Positions 8,347 to 10,950 of a stretch of DNA of 10,950 nt are shown one piece after another. The first letter of the stretch is position 1. The number at the start of each line of letters is the position of its first letter. This DNA is from Phoronis ovalis (lineage: Eukaryota; Phoronida; Phoronidae): contig JAOXYB010057978.1 in assembly GCA_028565635.1 (NCBI GenBank), positions 1 to 10,950 of the forward strand, given 5' to 3'. The notes beneath the pieces are model-generated. The model did no database searches and was not told where the DNA came from. It saw only the letters and a list, made by a program, of their open reading frames with translations. Made by a program: the position numbers and the translations under genes.

Positions 8347-8352
8347 AATAAA
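8347..8352 (+). promoter_or_regulatory. Candidate poly(A) signal AATAAA
   Basis: AATAAA followed by TTTTGTCACACTGT. A further + strand AATAAA is at 8538-8543. All lie far from the stop, and which is used cannot be decided from sequence. Confidence 0.2.
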
Positions 8353-9535
8353 ACAATTATTTTGTCACACTGTAGATCAATGCTGCTGAACTGGTATATT
8401 CAACCTAATCACTCATGCAGAAACTGATGGCAGTTGATCTTGACTTTCCTGTAACATGCAGTTGTGTCATTGAAGTCTGTGAATGAACACTTTCTCAAAG
8501 AAATCGTGCTAATGGATAAGTCAAAAAAGGTAGTTTTAATAAATACGCGTTTAGACAAATATATGTACTAATGAACTTCAATTTTCGTATGGCATTTATA
8601 TTCACTACCAGGAACTTTTCTTGAATATTTTATCTAACGAAGTAATGCTGATAATTTGATCAGGTTTTCAATCAACTATGAAAATCGAAATCGTGGAGTC
8701 TGACGACTTCAACCTTATGTTCACCCCTTGGCACACAATGTTAATTTATATGGACGCCATTCGTTTTTGTTGCGGACTCGCACAAGCAAGTATTTGTGAG
8801 AGCAGCTTTCCATCAAGCAGCCACAGGATCTTCTTGTCCAAGACATGTTCAAATCAGGAAGGCACTATAAAATGTATATCCAGAAGGTGAATGACTGTAA
8901 ATACTTATCATTTGGGTTACTGAAAAATTATGTAGTTTCTGTACTATATGTATGCTGTGATAAAAGCACATTATGCATTGTAATTAAGCTGTAAAAATTA
9001 AAAATTTGATTGCAGATCATGCAAGGACTCTAATTATGGTTAATAATAATATAGCAGGGCTGATTCAGAAATGATTACCAGTAGGACTGTTGGGGTTGCA
9101 GTGAAGAAAGTATCTGGTGAGTATATTTTTGGCATTGACTAGAACGATGAACAATGACATTAAGCCAGATTAATAATAACCTAAATTTAATCTAACAACA
9201 TTATTCTGTTTTTTTAGATTTTTGTACCCTTATTACGTATTCATGAAATATATTTAACTTCTTTCATTTTGCTATCACTTTATTTTGTGCTTTTTTATTC
9301 AAATTTTAGTTTGCTAATTATAGCTTTATGATAATATTCTAATGTTACAGTATCAAAAGTCATGTTCTGTAGTTATAATTTCAAATTATTGTTATGGTGG
9401 TTTTAGAACAAGTAAACTATCAGTTAAAGTTCTGGCTGATAGGAGTGTGCTATAAAATACATTAATCCTAACCTGGTGGCTATGTCAACAGAAACTTATG
9501 ACTCTCTAGCTACTAATAAATGATAGCTACAATCT

Positions 9536-9541
9536 TTTATT
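9536..9541 (-). promoter_or_regulatory. Candidate poly(A) signal for the death-domain gene
   Basis: TTTATT on the + strand is AATAAA on the - strand, about 190 bp after the TGA stop at 9730-9732, a typical distance. Further - strand AATAAA words lie at 9294-9299 and 9279-9284. Confidence 0.45.
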
Positions 9542-9729
9542 ACACTATAATATATGCAGAGGTAGATCCCAAATTAACGAATTGAAATGTATGGATGTTG
9601 GATCTTTTGCTGATATTTTAATCTTAAAATTTGACAGTTTTAATACTACAGGAAAGTAAGACGTACATTCTAAATTCATGCTCACCAGTAGCGTACTATT
9701 CAGATACATGTAGTTTGTTTAACTCGAGT

Positions 9730-9932
9730 TCATAGAATCTTGCCAGGAGTTTGTTGACTGATCCATGCTAGCACTTCATCATACACATCTAATCGTTCCA
9801 ATTTCCTCATTATATCTAAAAACTTCTGGATATTATCCCTGGTACATGATCCCCAGTAACGTAACAGTTCTCTACATGGATTGGATTTTGTCTTGTACAT
9901 TTCAACTTCATTATGAGACAGACCCAGTTCAG
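9730..9932 (-). CDS. Death-domain protein, last exon
   Basis: This exon gives the second half of a death domain and the C-terminus, 67 residues counting the Ala codon split with the previous exon. It reads AELGLSHNEVEMYK, then NPCRELLRYWG, then a helix IQKFLDIMRKLERLDVYDEVLAW, and ends ISQQTPGKIL with TGA at 9732-9730. The pattern LAxELG....I/V.......P...LL..W......L...L..+.R.D+...L is that of death domains, which bind other death domains in cell-death and NF-kB signalling. The spacing resembles the C-terminal domain of the p75 neurotrophin receptor and, less closely, MyD88, IRAK/Pelle and ankyrins. The acceptor is TATTGTAG at 9940-9933. The domain sits at the extreme C-terminus, which favours a TNF-receptor-like or adaptor protein. 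The exact family is not settled. Confidence 0.85.
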
Positions 9933-10299
9933 CTACAATATAATATATGTTCATTCAGAATTGCTGAAGTTGGTGAAAACTGAAACCATCAACTTAATAC
10001 TAGGGACAAATCAGTAGGTTGGAATCAAACAAAATTTAGTCAATTAACTGAAAAGTTAATAATTGTGCTTCTCCTAAAAGATTTTGAATAATTATTATAT
10101 TAAACAGCCAGTTTGACAAATTTTCATTTGAATGATTTTAATTTTCGTCAGGTAGACAAGATTACAAGAGTTAAAAGGTCTCAAGATTGGCAAACATTTT
10201 ACTATGTCACTAAAGTTACTTTGAGTAATTAAGTTAGCAGTCAGAAAAGTAAATAACAAATGAATTAAAAGATTTTAGACTAAAATTCAACCGTTTTAC
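9933..10299 (-). other. Intron inside the death domain, 367 bp
   Basis: On the - strand it starts GTAAAA at 10299 and ends ATTGTAG at 9933. It is phase 1 and splits the Ala codon of the DW..LA-A-ELG segment. It is AT-rich with nothing else recognised. Reading through it would end at a stop at 10282-10280, soon after the domain's first half. Confidence 0.8.
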
Positions 10300-10528
10300 C
10301 TGCTAAACCAGTCCAGTCTCGGAGCTCTATGTGAATGTTTAACATATTTGATATTATCTGGACTAAGCCTTCAGGTATATCTCGGATCTTGCTTGTCATA
10401 GATGTAGTATGTTGGCAGGATAAACTTCTGTTGGTGGCAGGGGAAGAAGATAGGGAGAGAGTCGCTGGCACAGAAATAGTCTCTGATTGGGAATTGAATG
10501 GAGATGACTCGAGAAATTGTGCAGTTTC
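10300..10528 (-). CDS. Death-domain protein, penultimate exon: Ser/Thr linker and domain start
   Basis: This 229-bp exon encodes 76 codons plus one base. Residues 1-46 are a low-complexity Ser/Thr/Pro-rich linker (ISVPATLSLSSSPATNRSLS, then QHTTSMTS). Residues 47-76 begin the death domain with KIRDIPEGLVQIISNML and ELRDWTGLA, where the DW..LA helix is diagnostic. It joins to the next exon as DWTGLA-A-ELG without a gap. The acceptor is a good pyrimidine tract ending TTTCTTTGCAG (10529-10530 are the AG) and the donor is G|GTAAAA at 10299. Phase 0 at its start matches the candidate upstream exon. A flexible Ser/Thr linker before a terminal death domain is common in receptor tails and adaptors. 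No kinase, TIR or ankyrin sequence is visible in the window. Confidence 0.82.
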
Positions 10529-10759
10529 CTGCAAAGAAATAAAATAAAATTATGTATATTCAAGTTACTGAATGGGCAAGATTTGGTAAATTTTTTCATC
10601 AGGTTTTAAAGAATATATAATTGATATAATTGTTCTGCAGAACTTTTTACAAAGAAGCCATCATGCACTCAGAATTATAAGAATTGTTCATCTTTAACTG
10701 ATAAGATCTTATTACCCAAGCAAAGAAAACGTGTCAGTTGTATGAAAACATATACATAC
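10529..10759 (-). other. Probable intron, 231 bp
   Basis: On the - strand it would start GTATGT at 10759 and end TTTGCAG at 10529. The 3' end is well supported. The donor depends on the candidate exon at 10760-10950. Nothing else is recognised in it. Confidence 0.55.
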
Positions 10760-10950
10760 ATCAGGGAGTTGGTGATGTAGAATGTGTTCAGGCAAAGATT
10801 GAATGATACAAATATACAAGATTGGCACAATAGTGTAACTACTACTGCTAGGGGTGGTATGTACACAGTGTGTCACTGGTGTCAACGAGCTTAAGCACCA
10901 AGGAAAGCTAGTCTCTGAGCCGGTGGAAGTAGCTGAAGTCCTGAACAGGC
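10760..10950 (-). CDS. Candidate upstream exon of the death-domain gene (partial at window edge)
   Basis: A frame with no stop runs from the right edge (first full codon at 10948) for 63 codons to GAT|GTATGT at 10760/10759, where a usable donor lies. Its phase 0 end matches the phase 0 start of the next exon, giving HHQLPD-ETAQF. The encoded sequence is Ser/Thr-rich (LFRTSATSTGSETS, TTPSSSSYTIVP) and then more hydrophobic (ILYICIIQSLPEHIL), in keeping with the linker in the next exon. The hydrophobic run is too short and broken to be called a transmembrane helix. An open frame this long can arise by chance, so the call rests on phase, donor and composition. Confidence 0.5.

Larger units (their letters stand above)
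6168..9729. other. Space between convergent stop codons: 3' UTRs and intergenic DNA
   Basis: This 3.56-kb stretch separates the EMC1 stop (+) from the death-domain gene stop (-) and must contain both 3' UTRs. No gene could be identified. It holds a 23-bp triple repeat (6565-6634), a more GC-rich tract (about 6840-7440), candidate poly(A) signals on both strands, and copies of AGATACATGTA at 7488-7498 and 9702-9712. Open frames at 6528-6773, 7039-7290 and 8678-8890 (+) and at 7164-7403 (-) have no recognisable family features. The one at 8678-8890 lies in a somewhat less AT-rich patch and is the most gene-like, but nothing supports it. Confidence 0.7.

Noticed and set aside
9765-9983. 72-codon + strand frame opposite the death-domain exon
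   Set aside because: It is the antisense shadow of the exon at 9730-9932, which has the clear domain pattern.
10335-10599. Other frames (+ and -) across the penultimate death-domain exon
   Set aside because: The chosen frame continues the death domain in phase into the next exon; the others show no conserved features.
10675-10866. 63-codon hydrophobic frame on the - strand
   Set aside because: It starts in a different frame from the candidate exon, has no matching splice phase, and its hydrophobic content follows from T-rich sequence.
1-10950. CRISPR array, bacterial operon, phage or viral genes
   Set aside because: No regularly spaced identical repeats, no ribosome-binding sites before long frames, and no replication or capsid proteins; the split EMC1 gene shows this is animal nuclear DNA.

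Overview
The window is AT-rich, has no operon-like gene packing, and carries split genes with GT/AG introns and long non-coding stretches. It is animal nuclear DNA, and the protein identities point to an invertebrate. The recurring word AGATACATGTA (three copies) is familiar to me from mollusc, especially bivalve, genomes, so a marine mollusc is my best guess; this is inference and not proven.

Two convergent genes can be read. On the + strand, five exons (574-686, 2387-2597, 4579-4663, 5273-5421, 6007-6167) join in perfect phase to give the last 238 residues of EMC1, the largest subunit of the ER membrane protein complex, ending at a TAG at 6165-6167. The 5' part of the gene lies to the left of the window. 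On the - strand, two exons (10528-10300 and 9932-9730) join in phase to give a 143-residue C-terminus made of a Ser/Thr-rich linker and a death domain. A third, less certain exon (10950-10760) joins in phase upstream and runs off the right edge. The protein therefore looks like a death-domain signalling protein, perhaps a TNF-receptor/p75NTR-like receptor or a cytosolic adaptor.

Layout: 1-573 is upstream intron with a small degenerate tandem repeat. 574-6167 is the EMC1 3' half with introns of 1700, 1981, 609 and 585 bp. The second of these introns holds a 179-bp non-autonomous DNA transposon with TTAA target duplications (piggyBac-like MITE), a diverged 130-bp-period duplication, and a 42-bp AT palindrome. 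6168-9729 lies between the two stop codons and contains the 3' UTRs. It has a 23-bp triple repeat at 6565-6634, a more GC-rich tract of unknown nature at about 6840-7440, several candidate poly(A) signals, and an unassigned open frame near 8678-8890. 9730-10950 is the 3' end of the death-domain gene.

The two genes show no functional link beyond being neighbours. I do not see a new multi-gene system here. The items most worth checking are the MITE, the identity of the death-domain gene, and the odd 6840-7440 tract.
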